Source: Tropicimonas aquimaris | GTDB taxonomy: Bacteria > Pseudomonadota > Alphaproteobacteria > Rhodobacterales > Rhodobacteraceae | Assembly: GCF_042676185.1 (NCBI RefSeq) | Contig: NZ_JBHTJT010000006.1 | Span: 310,001 to 374,000, forward strand | DNA length: 64,000 nucleotides | Direction: 5' to 3' | Part shown: positions 35,127 through 44,306 of the stretch, one piece after another | Numbering within the stretch: position 1 is the stretch's first letter | Layout: every line of letters starts with the position of its first letter | The notes under the pieces: model-generated | Told to the model about the DNA's origin: nothing | The model's input: the letters and a program-made list of their open reading frames with translations, nothing else | Database searches by the model: none | Position numbers and translations under genes: made by a program

Positions 35127-36247
35127 CCGGACAGTCGCGCCGCGTGCTCTTTCCCTTCTCCGGCGAAACGGTTGGCGGCAGCCATGTCTCGGCGCTTACC
35201 CTGGTGGGCGGCCTCGCCGACACCGGATGGGAGCCCGTCGTCGGCGTGCACCAGCCCGGCGGCCTGCTGAGCGATTACCTCGACACGCTCGGCCAGCCCT
35301 GGATCGCCCTGCCCGATCTCGCCCTGCCCACCATGGGATCCCTGCGCCGGCAGGCGCCCGTCTTCGCGCGCGCCACCTGGCCACTTTGCAGCCTGCTGCG
35401 CGCGCAGGGCATCGGCATCGTTCACACCAACGACATCCGAATGCACCAGCTCTGGGGCCTGCCGGCCCGGCTCGCCGGGGCGACCCACCTGTGGCACCAG
35501 CGGACGCCCACGCGCAACCGGCGGCTCGACGCCTATGCCAGACTGGCCACCCGGGTCGCCACCGTCTCCGACTATTGCCGCGGCGAGCTTCCGCCCCGCC
35601 TGCGCGGCAAGGCCGTGGTCGTCACCAATCCGGTGATCCTGCCCGAGCCCCCCGACCGAGCCGCCGCCCGCACCCGCCTTCTGGAAGCGCTCGGCCGTCC
35701 CGATGCCGGCCCGGTGATCGGCTTCGTCTCCAACATCACCGAGCGCAAGCGACCGCTCGCCATGGTCGCGCTGGCCAGCGCCCTGCGCGCGGCCGGCCAT
35801 GCCGATGCCGTCTTCCCGATGTTCGGAGACGCCCGCCCGCCGACCGGCCCGGAACTCGACGCCGCTATCTCCGGCGCCGGCCTGCAGGGCACCGTGGTGC
35901 CGATGGGGCCGCGTTTCCCGATCGAGCCCTGGCTCGCCGGGTGCGATATCCTGATTGCCCCCGCCCGGCGCGAGGCCTTCGGGCGCACGCTGGTCGAGGC
36001 GATGCTCTGCGGCACTGCCGTGATCGCCTCCGACGAGGGCGGGCACCGCGAGATCGTGGATCATGGCCGCACCGGCCTGCTGGTCCCTCCGGACGACCCG
36101 CCCGCGCTTGAAGCTGCCGCGCGCCAGCTGCTCGCCGACCCCGCCACCATGCACGGGATCGCCGAAGCCGCCCGCAGCGAGGCCGAGGCCCGCTACGGCC
36201 TGCCGGCCCATGTCGCCGCGATCACCGCGCTCTATGCCCGCGGTTGA
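35123..36247 (+). CDS. Glycosyltransferase family 4 protein
   Basis: This 374-residue GT-B fold glycosyltransferase is probably retaining. The N-terminal acceptor domain begins RRVLFPFSGETVGGSHVSA, a typical glycine-rich GT4 loop. The C-terminal donor domain contains GFVSNITERKRP, WLAGCDILIAPARREAFGRT and the E-x7-E motif (EAFGRTLVE), followed by AMLCGTAVIASDEGGHREIV. It is coupled to the upstream paralogue and followed 55 bases later by another GT4 gene. Substrate and product are unknown; capsule or exopolysaccharide synthesis is the likely context. Confidence 0.9.
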   Translation: MTGQSRRVLFPFSGETVGGSHVSALTLVGGLADTGWEPVVGVHQPGGLLSDYLDTLGQPWIALPDLALPTMGSLRRQAPVFARATWPLCSLLRAQGIGIVHTNDIRMHQLWGLPARLAGATHLWHQRTPTRNRRLDAYARLATRVATVSDYCRGELPPRLRGKAVVVTNPVILPEPPDRAAARTRLLEALGRPDAGPVIGFVSNITERKRPLAMVALASALRAAGHADAVFPMFGDARPPTGPELDAAISGAGLQGTVVPMGPRFPIEPWLAGCDILIAPARREAFGRTLVEAMLCGTAVIASDEGGHREIVDHGRTGLLVPPDDPPALEAAARQLLADPATMHGIAEAARSEAEARYGLPAHVAAITALYARG

Positions 36248-36301
36248 AACCACCCGCGGCGCGCTCTACCACGGGGCACCGGCAGGCCAGGACCAGACCC
36301 C

Positions 36302-37441
36302 ATGAAAAGCTGCATCGCGACCGGCGACTACTATCGCAACGGCGAGACCTTCATCAACCGCCACATCCAGCACCTGTTCGGCGGCGAGACCTGCATCGTG
36401 GCCGGCCGCTACCACGGCGAGAACCCGCTCGGCCGGCCGGTCTTCGAACGGCGCAAGGGCGCGGGCGGTGCCGATCGGCTGATCGCCCCATACTGGCTCA
36501 TTCGCAACACGCTGGTCCACGGCACCTCGCGCCTGCCCTACGGCCGCGCCAAGGCCGAGCTGGCGCAGTTCTGGCGCGACAACGGGGTCGAGGTGATCCT
36601 TGCCGAGTTCGGCACCCAGGCACTGGCCGTGGCGCCGCTGGGCAACGAGATGGGCATCCCCGTCTTCACCTATTTCCGCGGCACCGACGCCTCCAAGCAC
36701 CTGCGCCGCACCCATATCCAGAAAGCCTACCGCAAGCTCATGCCCAAGCTCGCCGGCGTCTTCTCGGTGTCGCAATTCCTGCTCGACAACCTCGCCGCCG
36801 AGGGCATCTCCCATCCCAACAGCCACGTCATCCCCTCCGGCGTGAACGTCTCGCTCTTCAAGCCCGCCGAGAAGGAGCCGTCGACCTTCCTCGCCGTGGG
36901 CCGCTTCGTCGAGAAAAAGGCCCCCCTCATCACCTTGCGCAGCTTTGCCGCCGCGACCGAAGCCCATCCCGAGGCGCGGCTCGAGATGATCGGCGACGGC
37001 CCGCTGCTGGCCGAAGCCAGGGCGCTGGCCGCGAGCCTCGGCGCGGGCGACCGCATGCATTTCCCCGGCGCCATGCCGCATGATTACGTGCGCGAGCGCC
37101 TGTCACGAACCGAGGTCTTCCTGCAGCACTCGATCACCGCCGCCGACGGTAACACCGAAGGCCTGCCCACCGCGATCCAGGAGGCGCTCGCCTGCGGCTG
37201 CATCACCCTCTCCACCCGCCACGCCGGCATCCCCGAGGCAGTCGAGCACGGGGTGAACGGATTTCTGGTAGAGGAATGGGACGAAACCGGCTTCACCGCC
37301 CAGATCGCCCGCGTTCTCGAAGAGGGCCGTCAGGACGAAATGGAGCGCGCCGCCCGCGCCACCGCCGAGGAACGCTTCGACAACGCGAAACTGCTGACGA
37401 AGCTGGAGCAGACCATCCTGCGCACCCTCGCCGGAACCTGA
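36302..37441 (+). CDS. Glycosyltransferase family 4 protein
   Basis: This 379-residue GT-B glycosyltransferase has the colanic-acid-type appearance (EpsD/AmsK-like). FSVSQFLLDNLAAEGI and VIPSGVNVSLFKP mark the domain junction. FLAVGRFVEKKAPLITLRSF starts the donor domain. HSITAADGNTEGLPTAIQEA carries the E-x7-E motif, followed by CGCITLSTRHAGIPEAVEHG. It is the last gene of the four-gene glycosyltransferase run. No polymerase, flippase or sugar-nucleotide gene is in the window. Confidence 0.9.
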   Translation: MKSCIATGDYYRNGETFINRHIQHLFGGETCIVAGRYHGENPLGRPVFERRKGAGGADRLIAPYWLIRNTLVHGTSRLPYGRAKAELAQFWRDNGVEVILAEFGTQALAVAPLGNEMGIPVFTYFRGTDASKHLRRTHIQKAYRKLMPKLAGVFSVSQFLLDNLAAEGISHPNSHVIPSGVNVSLFKPAEKEPSTFLAVGRFVEKKAPLITLRSFAAATEAHPEARLEMIGDGPLLAEARALAASLGAGDRMHFPGAMPHDYVRERLSRTEVFLQHSITAADGNTEGLPTAIQEALACGCITLSTRHAGIPEAVEHGVNGFLVEEWDETGFTAQIARVLEEGRQDEMERAARATAEERFDNAKLLTKLEQTILRTLAGT

Positions 37442-37646
37442 CCCGGCGGCCCCGCCCCACAAACGCACCATGCTCCCGCAACGCAAGCTCGGGCCCGGCC
37501 AACGGACGTGCCGCATCGCCTTGGCTCAAGCCGGAACGCTGCCTGCGACGCAAGGTTGCCGTTCAATGGCGTCTGATTGGCGTCCGGTGGGCGGACTGCA
37601 AGGCAGGTGACCAAACGGCGGCCGAGGTTCACGATTCCAGGACGGG

Positions 37647-38066
37647 CTAGATCGCATCCCGTGGAGGGTGCTCTTTGAACCAGTCGACAATCTGGACCAT
37701 TTTTGCCTCAAAGGCGCCAGGTGCAAAGATATTCAGCACGATCGCCGGCTTCTCACTCCGGTTTTCAAAGTCATGCTGCACACCGGCGGGCACGAAGATG
37801 AAACTGCCCTGCTCTGCATCCCGCCATTCATCGCCAACGAGAAAGCTCATCGTTCCTTCCAGAACGTAGAAGATTTCGTTTTCCTGCTCGTGGGAATGCG
37901 CCCCGATTCCTTTGGTATTCGGCTCCATCAACCATTCGGATATCGAGTATTGGTTCGCGGTTTCATCGCCGTCTGCTTTGAAGTTGGCCTTGATCCGGCC
38001 CATGTCGTAGCCGCGGCCTTCCCCGCGTTTCAGGAAGATGGGATTTCGTCCGCCTGTGCCTGACAC
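37647..38066 (-). CDS. Cupin-2 domain protein
   Basis: This 139-residue single-domain cupin is a small beta-barrel that usually binds one metal ion. Motif 1 is GAHSHEQENEIFYVLEG with the His/His/Glu ligands. Motif 2 is GSFIFVPAGVQHDFENR with the last histidine. The rest of the barrel contains MSFLVGDEWRDAEQ. The substrate cannot be predicted; such proteins include isomerases, dioxygenases and sensors. It is monocistronic. The flanking gaps (37442-37646 and 38067-38311) show no gene. Confidence 0.88.
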   Translation of the reverse strand: MSGTGGRNPIFLKRGEGRGYDMGRIKANFKADGDETANQYSISEWLMEPNTKGIGAHSHEQENEIFYVLEGTMSFLVGDEWRDAEQGSFIFVPAGVQHDFENRSEKPAIVLNIFAPGAFEAKMVQIVDWFKEHPPRDAI

Positions 38067-38311
38067 TGTCCACCTCCAGACATCTCATCGATGGTCCCAA
38101 GGTATTGCGATGGCGTTTTTTCGTGCAATCCGCAGCATCTATGACCAGTCGGCTCGGAACCGTCATGCGACACAGCCCCTCATAAACCGCCCAGCCCTGC
38201 AGACTTGCCGTCGTCCCAGGCGGAGTATGGCTCGCGAGACGGGGAGTGGCGTCCTGCCGGGCCACGCAAGCGCGCTCCGGCGTCGATGCCGTCCCGCTCG
38301 CGGCGGGCCCG

Positions 38312-38917
38312 CTAGGTAACGACAGGACCGGCCAGCCCGAGCGCCAGCATCAGAAGCGAGATCGCCCCGACCCAGGCGGCCGCGACGCGCAGGGCGATCC
38401 CGACCCAGTCCCAGGTGAAGCGCTGCTTAAGGACGAGGATGATCCCGAAGAGGTAGAGCAAGCCGAGGTTGGCTCCCACCAGCGAGCCCGACATGGTGAA
38501 GAGGCGGTCGCGCAGGGGCCCCGCGTCCGGAATGGACGCAGCCCCGATCAGGAACCCGCCGACCGCCACCAGCGCCACTGCAAGCAGGTGGACCCTGCCC
38601 GGCGCCAACGCCGCCAGCCCGCAGACCGCGAAGGCGGTGGCGAACATCGCCGGGTCGAGATCCGCGCTGCTGGACCCGAGGATCAGGCCGAGGATCGTCG
38701 CCACCGGGAAAGCGGCAAAGTGATACCGCTCCCGCTCGCTGGCATATCCCGACGCCAGCAGCCCCATCCCGACCATCAGCAGCGCCTGAGCGGGGGTCGA
38801 AAAGGGATGCAGCATCCCGATGTAGAACCCCTCCAGCCCGGGAACCGGACTGTGGGCGAAGGCAGGCCCCGCTCCCAGCAGGAACGGGAGCCACGCCAGC
38901 CGCCAGGCCCGGGTCAC
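38312..38917 (-). CDS. HupE/UreJ-family membrane protein (second of tandem pair)
   Basis: This 201-residue protein has a signal peptide (LPFLLGAGPAFAHSPVPG) and about six membrane segments. HupE/UreJ proteins are nickel/cobalt transporters or accessory permeases. The conserved histidine-rich signature of the family is degenerate here (GMLHPFSTPAQALLMVGMG), so metal transport is less certain than for its neighbour. It starts one base after the stop of the upstream paralogue. No hydrogenase or urease genes are present. Confidence 0.75.
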   Translation of the reverse strand: MTRAWRLAWLPFLLGAGPAFAHSPVPGLEGFYIGMLHPFSTPAQALLMVGMGLLASGYASERERYHFAAFPVATILGLILGSSSADLDPAMFATAFAVCGLAALAPGRVHLLAVALVAVGGFLIGAASIPDAGPLRDRLFTMSGSLVGANLGLLYLFGIILVLKQRFTWDWVGIALRVAAAWVGAISLLMLALGLAGPVVT

Positions 38918-38918
38918 G

Positions 38919-39515
38919 TCAGGCCACGCCGGTCAGAAAGGCGACCCCGGCAAGCGCGATCACGCCGCCCGCACCGCGAACCGCCGTGCGCCCGGCCGGC
39001 CACCGGACCAGCAGGCCGAAGGCGATGCCGATAAGGTGCAGCAGGCCGGTCGAGATCACGAAGCCCACCGCATAGGCAAAGGCATTGACCGTCGCGGGCA
39101 GTTCGGTGCCGTGGGCATAGCCGTGGAAGATCGCGAAAGCCCCCACGATCACCGCCGCCACCCAGATCGGCGGCCGCACGGCAAAGACGATCATCAGGCC
39201 GAGCACCACCGCGGACAGCGCGATCCCGGTCTCGATGGCGGGAATGGGGATACCGAGGATCCCCGCCACTGCGCCAAAGGCCATGACCAGCGGAAAGACG
39301 ACCGGCAGGATCCAGATCGCCGGCGCGCCGAGGAACGCCCCCCAGAGCCCCACTGCGACCATCGCCGCAACGTGGTCCCAGCCAAGGATCGGGTGGGTGA
39401 ACCCGGCGACGAAACCGCCGCCGTATCCTTCGCCGGTATGAGCGAGAACGGGAAAGGCCGAACTTAAATACGCCAGTGTTATCCCGAAAAGGGCAAATGC
39501 GAGGCGGTGCGTCAT
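38919..39515 (-). CDS. HupE/UreJ-family nickel/cobalt permease-like protein
   Basis: This 198-residue membrane protein carries the HupE signature: an exported N terminus ending near VLAHTGEG, FTHPILGWDHVAAMVAVGLWG with the metal-binding HxxxxxDH, and FHGYAHGTELPA near residue 130. About six to seven membrane segments are predicted. It is the first of a tandem pair. Because no nickel enzyme is encoded in the window, the pair may serve an enzyme elsewhere or another divalent metal. Confidence 0.85.
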   Translation of the reverse strand: MTHRLAFALFGITLAYLSSAFPVLAHTGEGYGGGFVAGFTHPILGWDHVAAMVAVGLWGAFLGAPAIWILPVVFPLVMAFGAVAGILGIPIPAIETGIALSAVVLGLMIVFAVRPPIWVAAVIVGAFAIFHGYAHGTELPATVNAFAYAVGFVISTGLLHLIGIAFGLLVRWPAGRTAVRGAGGVIALAGVAFLTGVA

Positions 39516-39639
39516 TGAATACTCCCTGGAGACTCGTCCTTACAATGAATTGGTACGACACCTCTGGAAAGCAAACAACTTTTGCCTCGTATACGGACAG
39601 GATGCCGCGCGACCTCCCCCTGATCGACCGACCGCGCAC

Positions 39640-39677
39640 AAAAGGGCCCCGCCGAACAGATGTCCGACGGGGCCCCC
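39640..39677 (-). terminator. Rho-independent terminator of cstA
   Basis: On the minus strand GGGCCCCGTCGG pairs with CCGGCGGGGCCC-like sequence (GGGCCCCGTCGGAC against GTTCGGCGGGGCCC) and is followed by TTTTGTG. It lies about 28 bases after the cstA stop. Confidence 0.75.
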
Positions 39678-39704
39678 TCCTCCTGGGTAACTGTCAGGCC
39701 GCGA

Positions 39705-41141
39705 TCAGGCGGCGCCCTTCGCCGTGCCCTTTCCGCCCATCGGCTGCACCGGGTGGGCATAGCGCAGGAAGGTCGCCAGCGCGCCCCCGGCGATCACGAG
39801 GCTCGCGACGTTGGAGAGGGTCGGGTCGAGCCCGAAGCCGATCTTGTCCTGCAGGATGAAGGCCGCATCCACCGCCGTCATGAAGACGGCCGGTACCGTG
39901 GCGATCCAGTGGAACTTGCCTTTCTGGGCGAGGTAGATCGCCGCCGACCAGAGCACCATCATCGACAGCATCTGGTTCGACCAGCCGAAGTACCGCCAGA
40001 TCACGGCGAAGTCGGCGCGGCTGACGAAGAAGGCCACCACGAAAAGCGGGATCGCGATCATCAGCCGTTTCGAGATCTGCGCCTGGTCCACGCGGAAGGT
40101 CTCCGCGAGGATCAGCCGTGTCGACCGGAAAGCCGTGTCGCCCGAGGTGATCGGCAGGATCACCACGCCGAGGATCGCGAGGAAGCCGCCGAAGGTGCCG
40201 AGCAGCGTGTTGCAGACCTCGTTGACCACCGCCGAGGGCGAGCCGGAGGCGATCACCGCCTGCAGCGCCTCGGAACTCTCGTAGAAGCTGACACCCGCCG
40301 TGACCCAGATCAGCGCGATGATGCCCTCGGCGATCATGGCGCCGTAGAACACCTTGCGGCCGTCCCGCTCGTTGCGCATGCAGCGCGCCATCAGCGGCGA
40401 TTGCGTCGAGTGGAACCCCGAGATCGCACCGCAGGAAAGCGTGATGAACAGCAGCGGCCAGAGCGGCAGGTCGTTGGGATGGACATTGGCCCGGAAATCG
40501 AGGTTCGGCAGCAGCTCGTAGCCGTTGAAGACCAGCCCGCCGAGAACGCCGAAGGTCATGAACAGCAGCAGCACGCCGAAGATCGGGTAAAGCCGGCCGA
40601 TGATCTTGTCGATCGGCAGGACGGTGGCCACGAAATAGTAGCAGAAGATGAAGAAGACCAGCAGCTGCACGTTCAGCCCGGTCATGCTCGACAGCAGCTT
40701 CGCCGGGCCGAGGATGAAGACCACGCCGACCAGCAGCAGCAAGAGCACCGAGAAGACGCGCATCACCTGGCGCGCCGGCATCCCCATGAAGTCGCCGACC
40801 ACCTCGGGAATGGACTCGCCGCCCTTGCGTACCGAGAGCATTCCGGAGAAATAGTCGTGCACGCCACCGGCGAAGATCGACCCGATGACGACCCAGAGCA
40901 GCGCCTGGGGACCGTAGAGCGCACCGAGGATCGGGCCGAAGATCGGGCCGAGGCCGGCAATGTCGAGAAGCTGGATGAAGAAGACCTTCCACGTCGGCAT
41001 GTTGATGTAGTCGACGCCGTCCTCACGGGTCCAGCAGGGGGTCTTGCGGTCCGGCTCAATGCCGAAGATCCGTTCGACCAGAACGCCGTAGGTGAAATAC
41101 CCGAGTATCAGCACCCCGACGCAGGCAAGGAAGAAAGCCAT
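39705..41141 (-). CDS. cstA: Carbon starvation protein CstA (short type)
   Basis: This is a 478-residue peptide/pyruvate transporter of the CstA family with 13 or more membrane segments. The conserved regions GPILGALYGPQALLWVVIGS and HDYFSGMLSVRKGGESIPEV are present. Also typical are SGFHSTQSPLMARCM and ILPITSGDTAFRSTRLI. E. coli CstA has about 700 residues; this shorter form, lacking the C-terminal extension, is frequent in alphaproteobacteria. The start at 41141 has GGAGGGAC nine bases upstream. No CstR/YbdD-like small gene is visible next to it. Confidence 0.93.
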   Translation of the reverse strand: MAFFLACVGVLILGYFTYGVLVERIFGIEPDRKTPCWTREDGVDYINMPTWKVFFIQLLDIAGLGPIFGPILGALYGPQALLWVVIGSIFAGGVHDYFSGMLSVRKGGESIPEVVGDFMGMPARQVMRVFSVLLLLLVGVVFILGPAKLLSSMTGLNVQLLVFFIFCYYFVATVLPIDKIIGRLYPIFGVLLLFMTFGVLGGLVFNGYELLPNLDFRANVHPNDLPLWPLLFITLSCGAISGFHSTQSPLMARCMRNERDGRKVFYGAMIAEGIIALIWVTAGVSFYESSEALQAVIASGSPSAVVNEVCNTLLGTFGGFLAILGVVILPITSGDTAFRSTRLILAETFRVDQAQISKRLMIAIPLFVVAFFVSRADFAVIWRYFGWSNQMLSMMVLWSAAIYLAQKGKFHWIATVPAVFMTAVDAAFILQDKIGFGLDPTLSNVASLVIAGGALATFLRYAHPVQPMGGKGTAKGAA

Positions 41142-41525
41142 TGTTTTTTGTCCCTCCGAGACGTTGCTCGCGCGGCTCACGTGTCCTGTGACCGCGGCCT
41201 GAACCCGCCGCGACCCCCAGTCAACCTGCCCCCAGCGCATGTCCGCCATGGCAGGAACAGATGGGTCGGAGCGCCGCTCGGGAAACAAAATTATCCCAAT
41301 GGGTTAGGCTGAGGTCCAAATCGTGCGCGCAAGATTCTCTCGCAAAGCGGTGCGACAGCAGGCCGCTTGCGGATTTCCAAGCGCCTGCCGCCTTCTTCGG
41401 CATGTGAGCGCTGACACCCCGAAAGGCCCGTTCCGGCGGCCGGCATCGTCGCCGCCGCGCGGCGCTGCGGCTTGCGCCCCCGGCCCGGCTCTGCCACCCT
41501 CGCCCAACGACGCAGGGAGGGAGAG

Positions 41526-42659
41526 ATGTCGCGCACGGCACCCCAGCTGACACTCGGGATCGAGGAGGAATACCTCCTGGTCGACACCGAGACCTTCGAA
41601 CTCGCCAACGCGCCGGAGGCGCTGATCGAGGAATGCGCCGGCGCCATGCAGGGCCAGGTCAGCCCGGAATTCCTGCAATGCCAGATCGAGATCGGCACCA
41701 AGGTCTGCACCGACATCGCCGGGGCGCGGGACGAGTTGAAGCGTCTGCGCTCCACGGTGGCGCAGCACGCCGCGCGGCACGGGCTGGCCCCGATCGCCGC
41801 CTCCTGCCATCCCTTCGCCGACTGGAAACAGCAGATCCACACCGACAAGACCCGCTACAACGAGCTCGAACAGGCGCTGGCCGGGGTGGCGCGGCGGCTG
41901 CTGATCTGCGGGATGCATGTGCACGTCGGCATCGAGAGCCCGAGCCAGCGCATCGACCTGATGAACCAGCTCACCTATTTCCTGCCGCACCTGCTGGCGC
42001 TGTCGTGCTCCTCGCCGTTCTGGATGGGCCAGGACACCGGGCTCTGCTCCTACCGGCTGACCGTGTTCGACAACCTGCCCCGCACCGGCCTGCCGCCGCT
42101 GCTGAATTCCTGGGCCGAGTTCGAGCGGATGACCGGCGTGCTGGTGGATCTCGGCATCATCGAGGACGCCTCCAAGATCTGGTGGGACCTCCGCCCCTCC
42201 TGGCGCTTTCCAACCATCGAGGCCCGGATCTGCGACGTGCCGACCCTGCTGGAGGACACGCTGACCATCGCCGCGCTGACCCAGTGCTTCACCCGGATGC
42301 TCTGGCGGCTCGCGGCCAGGAACCAGCGCTGGCGGCTCTACGACAACGTGCTGATCGGCGAGAACCGCTGGCGGGCGCAGCGCTATGGCGTGAACGAGGG
42401 CATGATCGATTTCGGCCAGCGCGAGATCGTGGGCTTCGACGTGCTCGCCGAGGAGATGGTCGAGATCCTGGCCGAGGACGCCGAAGCGCTCGGCTGCCTG
42501 GCCGAGGTCGAGCGGGTGCGCGACCTCGTCGCCCGCGGCACCAGCGCCGACCGCCAACGCACCGTGCGCCAGCAACGGCTCGAGGCCGGCAACGACGAGC
42601 AGGCAGCGATGCGGGCCGTGGTCAGCCACCTGATCGACGCCTTCCAGGACGGGCTGTGA
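41526..42659 (+). CDS. YbdK-family carboxylate-amine ligase (glutamate-cysteine ligase 2 type)
   Basis: This 377-residue ATP-dependent ligase of the GCS2 family couples a carboxylate to an amine, with weak gamma-glutamylcysteine synthetase activity in known members. The N-terminal signature is LTLGIEEEYLLVDTETFEL. The metal/ATP site includes ICGMHVHVGIESPSQR and the C-terminal IEARICDVPTLLEDTL. The start at 41526 has AGGGAGGGAG directly upstream. It is monocistronic; repeat copy D follows it. Confidence 0.9.
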   Translation: MSRTAPQLTLGIEEEYLLVDTETFELANAPEALIEECAGAMQGQVSPEFLQCQIEIGTKVCTDIAGARDELKRLRSTVAQHAARHGLAPIAASCHPFADWKQQIHTDKTRYNELEQALAGVARRLLICGMHVHVGIESPSQRIDLMNQLTYFLPHLLALSCSSPFWMGQDTGLCSYRLTVFDNLPRTGLPPLLNSWAEFERMTGVLVDLGIIEDASKIWWDLRPSWRFPTIEARICDVPTLLEDTLTIAALTQCFTRMLWRLAARNQRWRLYDNVLIGENRWRAQRYGVNEGMIDFGQREIVGFDVLAEEMVEILAEDAEALGCLAEVERVRDLVARGTSADRQRTVRQQRLEAGNDEQAAMRAVVSHLIDAFQDGL

Positions 42660-42684
42660 GACCAGGCGTGCGGCCGATCCCGAA

Positions 42685-42763
42685 GCGCTCCCGCCCGTCG
42701 TCGACGCATCCTTCGGATGCGCCTCCTCCAGTTGGGCCGGGCCGCGCGCATCCGCGCGCGGGG
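42685..42763 (+). repeat. Intergenic double-hairpin repeat, family 1, copy D
   Basis: GCGCTCCCGCCCGTCGTCG, then the stem GACGCATCC-TTC-GGATGCGcc, then CCTCCAGTTGGGCCGGGCCG and a CGCGCG-CAT-CCGCGCG second hairpin. The GTCGTC spacer and CCTCC spacer are identical to copies A and E. It starts 26 bases after the GCS2-type ligase stop and abuts a family 2 element. Confidence 0.8.
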
Positions 42764-42764
42764 C

Positions 42765-42819
42765 GATCTTTCGGACGAAAGATCGTGCCTCCGGCGGGGT
42801 TATTTCGCACCAGGAGACC
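42765..42819 (+). repeat. Family 2 intergenic repeat directly following family 1 copy D
   Basis: The stem GATCTTTCGG-AC-GAAAGATC is followed by GTGCCTCCGGCGGGG, TTATTTCGCACC and AGGAGACC. Comparison with the copies at 10.6, 19.98, 22.35 and 45.6 kb shows the common CCTCCGGCGGGG-TATT and C-AAGAAGA parts. Confidence 0.7.
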
Positions 42820-42858
42820 AGGCAAAACACCGCCCTTGCCAACGCCGGGAAACGCGGG

Positions 42859-43518
42859 GTGAAGGAGACCGATCTCTACGGCCCGGTGAAGGCGTTGCTC
42901 GAGGGACAGGGCTACGAGGTGAAGGGTGAGGTCGGGCCCGCCGACCTGGTGGCCTGCCGCCAGGACGAGGCCGCGCCGGTCATCGTCGAGCTCAAGCGCG
43001 GCTTCTCACTGGCGCTGATCCACCAGGCGATCGACCGGCAGGCGATCACCGATGCGGTCTATATCGCCGTGCCGCGCGGCGCCGGGCGGCGCTTCCTGAA
43101 GGCGCTGGCGGAGAACCGGGCGCTGTGCCGGCGGCTCGGGCTGGGGCTGATCACCGTGCGGCTGTCGGACGGCCACGTCGAGATCCACCTCGACCCCGCC
43201 CCCTACCGCCCGCGCCCGGCCCCGGCCCGCCGCAGCCGCCTGCTGCGCGAATTCGCCCGGCGCGAGGGCGACCCGAACACCGGCGGCGCGGCGGCCGGGC
43301 CGCTGGTCACCGCCTACCGCCAGGATGCGCTTCGGCTCGCCGCCCACCTGGCCGAGCACGGCCCCTCGCGCGGCGCGGAGGTCGCCCGGGCGACCGGCGT
43401 GGCCCAGGCGACGCGGATGATGGCGGACGATCACTACGGCTGGTTCGAGCGGGTGGAACGCGGAGTCTACGGGCTCACGCCCAACGGTCAGCGCGCGATC
43501 GTGGCCGGCGCGCCATGA
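42859..43518 (+). CDS. DUF2161 family PD-(D/E)XK-type phosphodiesterase
   Basis: This 219-residue protein starts with GTG at 42859 (VKETDLYGPVKALLE). The nuclease-like core is EVGPADLVACRQDEAAP, then VIVELKRGFSLALIHQAIDR, which gives a D...E-x-K pattern near residues 28-46. The C-terminal part, from about residue 150, looks like a winged helix (LAEHGPSRGAEVARATGV). The biological substrate is unknown. Family members are annotated as putative phosphodiesterases; nucleic-acid cleavage is an inference from the fold. The repeat pair upstream makes the promoter uncertain. Confidence 0.8.
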   Translation: MKETDLYGPVKALLEGQGYEVKGEVGPADLVACRQDEAAPVIVELKRGFSLALIHQAIDRQAITDAVYIAVPRGAGRRFLKALAENRALCRRLGLGLITVRLSDGHVEIHLDPAPYRPRPAPARRSRLLREFARREGDPNTGGAAAGPLVTAYRQDALRLAAHLAEHGPSRGAEVARATGVAQATRMMADDHYGWFERVERGVYGLTPNGQRAIVAGAP

Positions 43519-43630
43519 TGGACCGAAATCGCGCTCAAATCCCTGTGTGCATGCGCTGCGCCCACTGGTCCCGCGGCCTCGCACCTGCTAGCAGACGCCG
43601 CACGACCCTTGGGGAATGAACAGGATTCCA

Positions 43631-44215
43631 ATGACCAAACCGCTCAGCCGGCGCGGCCTGATCGCAGGCCTTGGCGCCCTCCCGCTCCTCGCCCATCCCG
43701 CGATCCTGCGGGCCCAGGTGACGCCGATGACCGACCGCCCCACCGATACCGGGGCGCTGCGCAACATCTCGGCCTTCACCCGCCGCAACTGGCAGGACCA
43801 TTTCCCCTCGCTCGGCGTCGGCGCCATCGTCTGCGATGTCGACAGCCGCGCGGTGCATTACTGGAATCCCGACGGGAGCTACTACGTCTACCCGAGCTCG
43901 GTGCCGCTCTCCGAGGACCTGACCAAGCGCGGGTACACCGAGGTCGTCCGCAAGAAGGAAGGCCCGACCTGGACGCCCACCGCCTCGATGCGCGAGCGCG
44001 ATCCCAGCCTGCCGCAATCGGTCGGCCCGGGCCCGGACAACCCGCTCGGCACCCATGCGATGTACCTGGGCTGGCCGGCCTATCTGATCCACGGCACCCA
44101 TGACACCCGCAAGATCGGCCGCCCCTCCTCCTCGGGCTGCTTCGGCCTCTACAACGAACAGGTCGCGCAGCTTTACCCGATGGTCGATATCGGCACCCAG
44201 GTCCGGGTGATGTAA
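43631..44215 (+). CDS. L,D-transpeptidase with Tat-like signal
   Basis: This 194-residue YkuD-fold enzyme forms 3-3 peptidoglycan cross-links or attaches proteins to the wall. The N terminus LSRRGLIAGLGALPLLAHPA has a twin-arginine pattern, unusual but known for this family. The catalytic core is YLGWPAYLIHGTHDT, then GRPSSSGCFGLYNE with the active-site cysteine. I prefer the start at 43631 (MTKPLSRRGL) because CAGGATT sits correctly upstream; an ATG at 43616 is also in frame. Confidence 0.9.
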   Translation: MTKPLSRRGLIAGLGALPLLAHPAILRAQVTPMTDRPTDTGALRNISAFTRRNWQDHFPSLGVGAIVCDVDSRAVHYWNPDGSYYVYPSSVPLSEDLTKRGYTEVVRKKEGPTWTPTASMRERDPSLPQSVGPGPDNPLGTHAMYLGWPAYLIHGTHDTRKIGRPSSSGCFGLYNEQVAQLYPMVDIGTQVRVM

Positions 44216-44306
44216 CCGGCCGCCGGCGGCCGCCGGGCCGGGGTTGCGAGCGGAGGGCCGATCGGCTATCCGGGGCGCTTTCCCGTTTCCAGCAAGGGCC
44301 GCCGCC

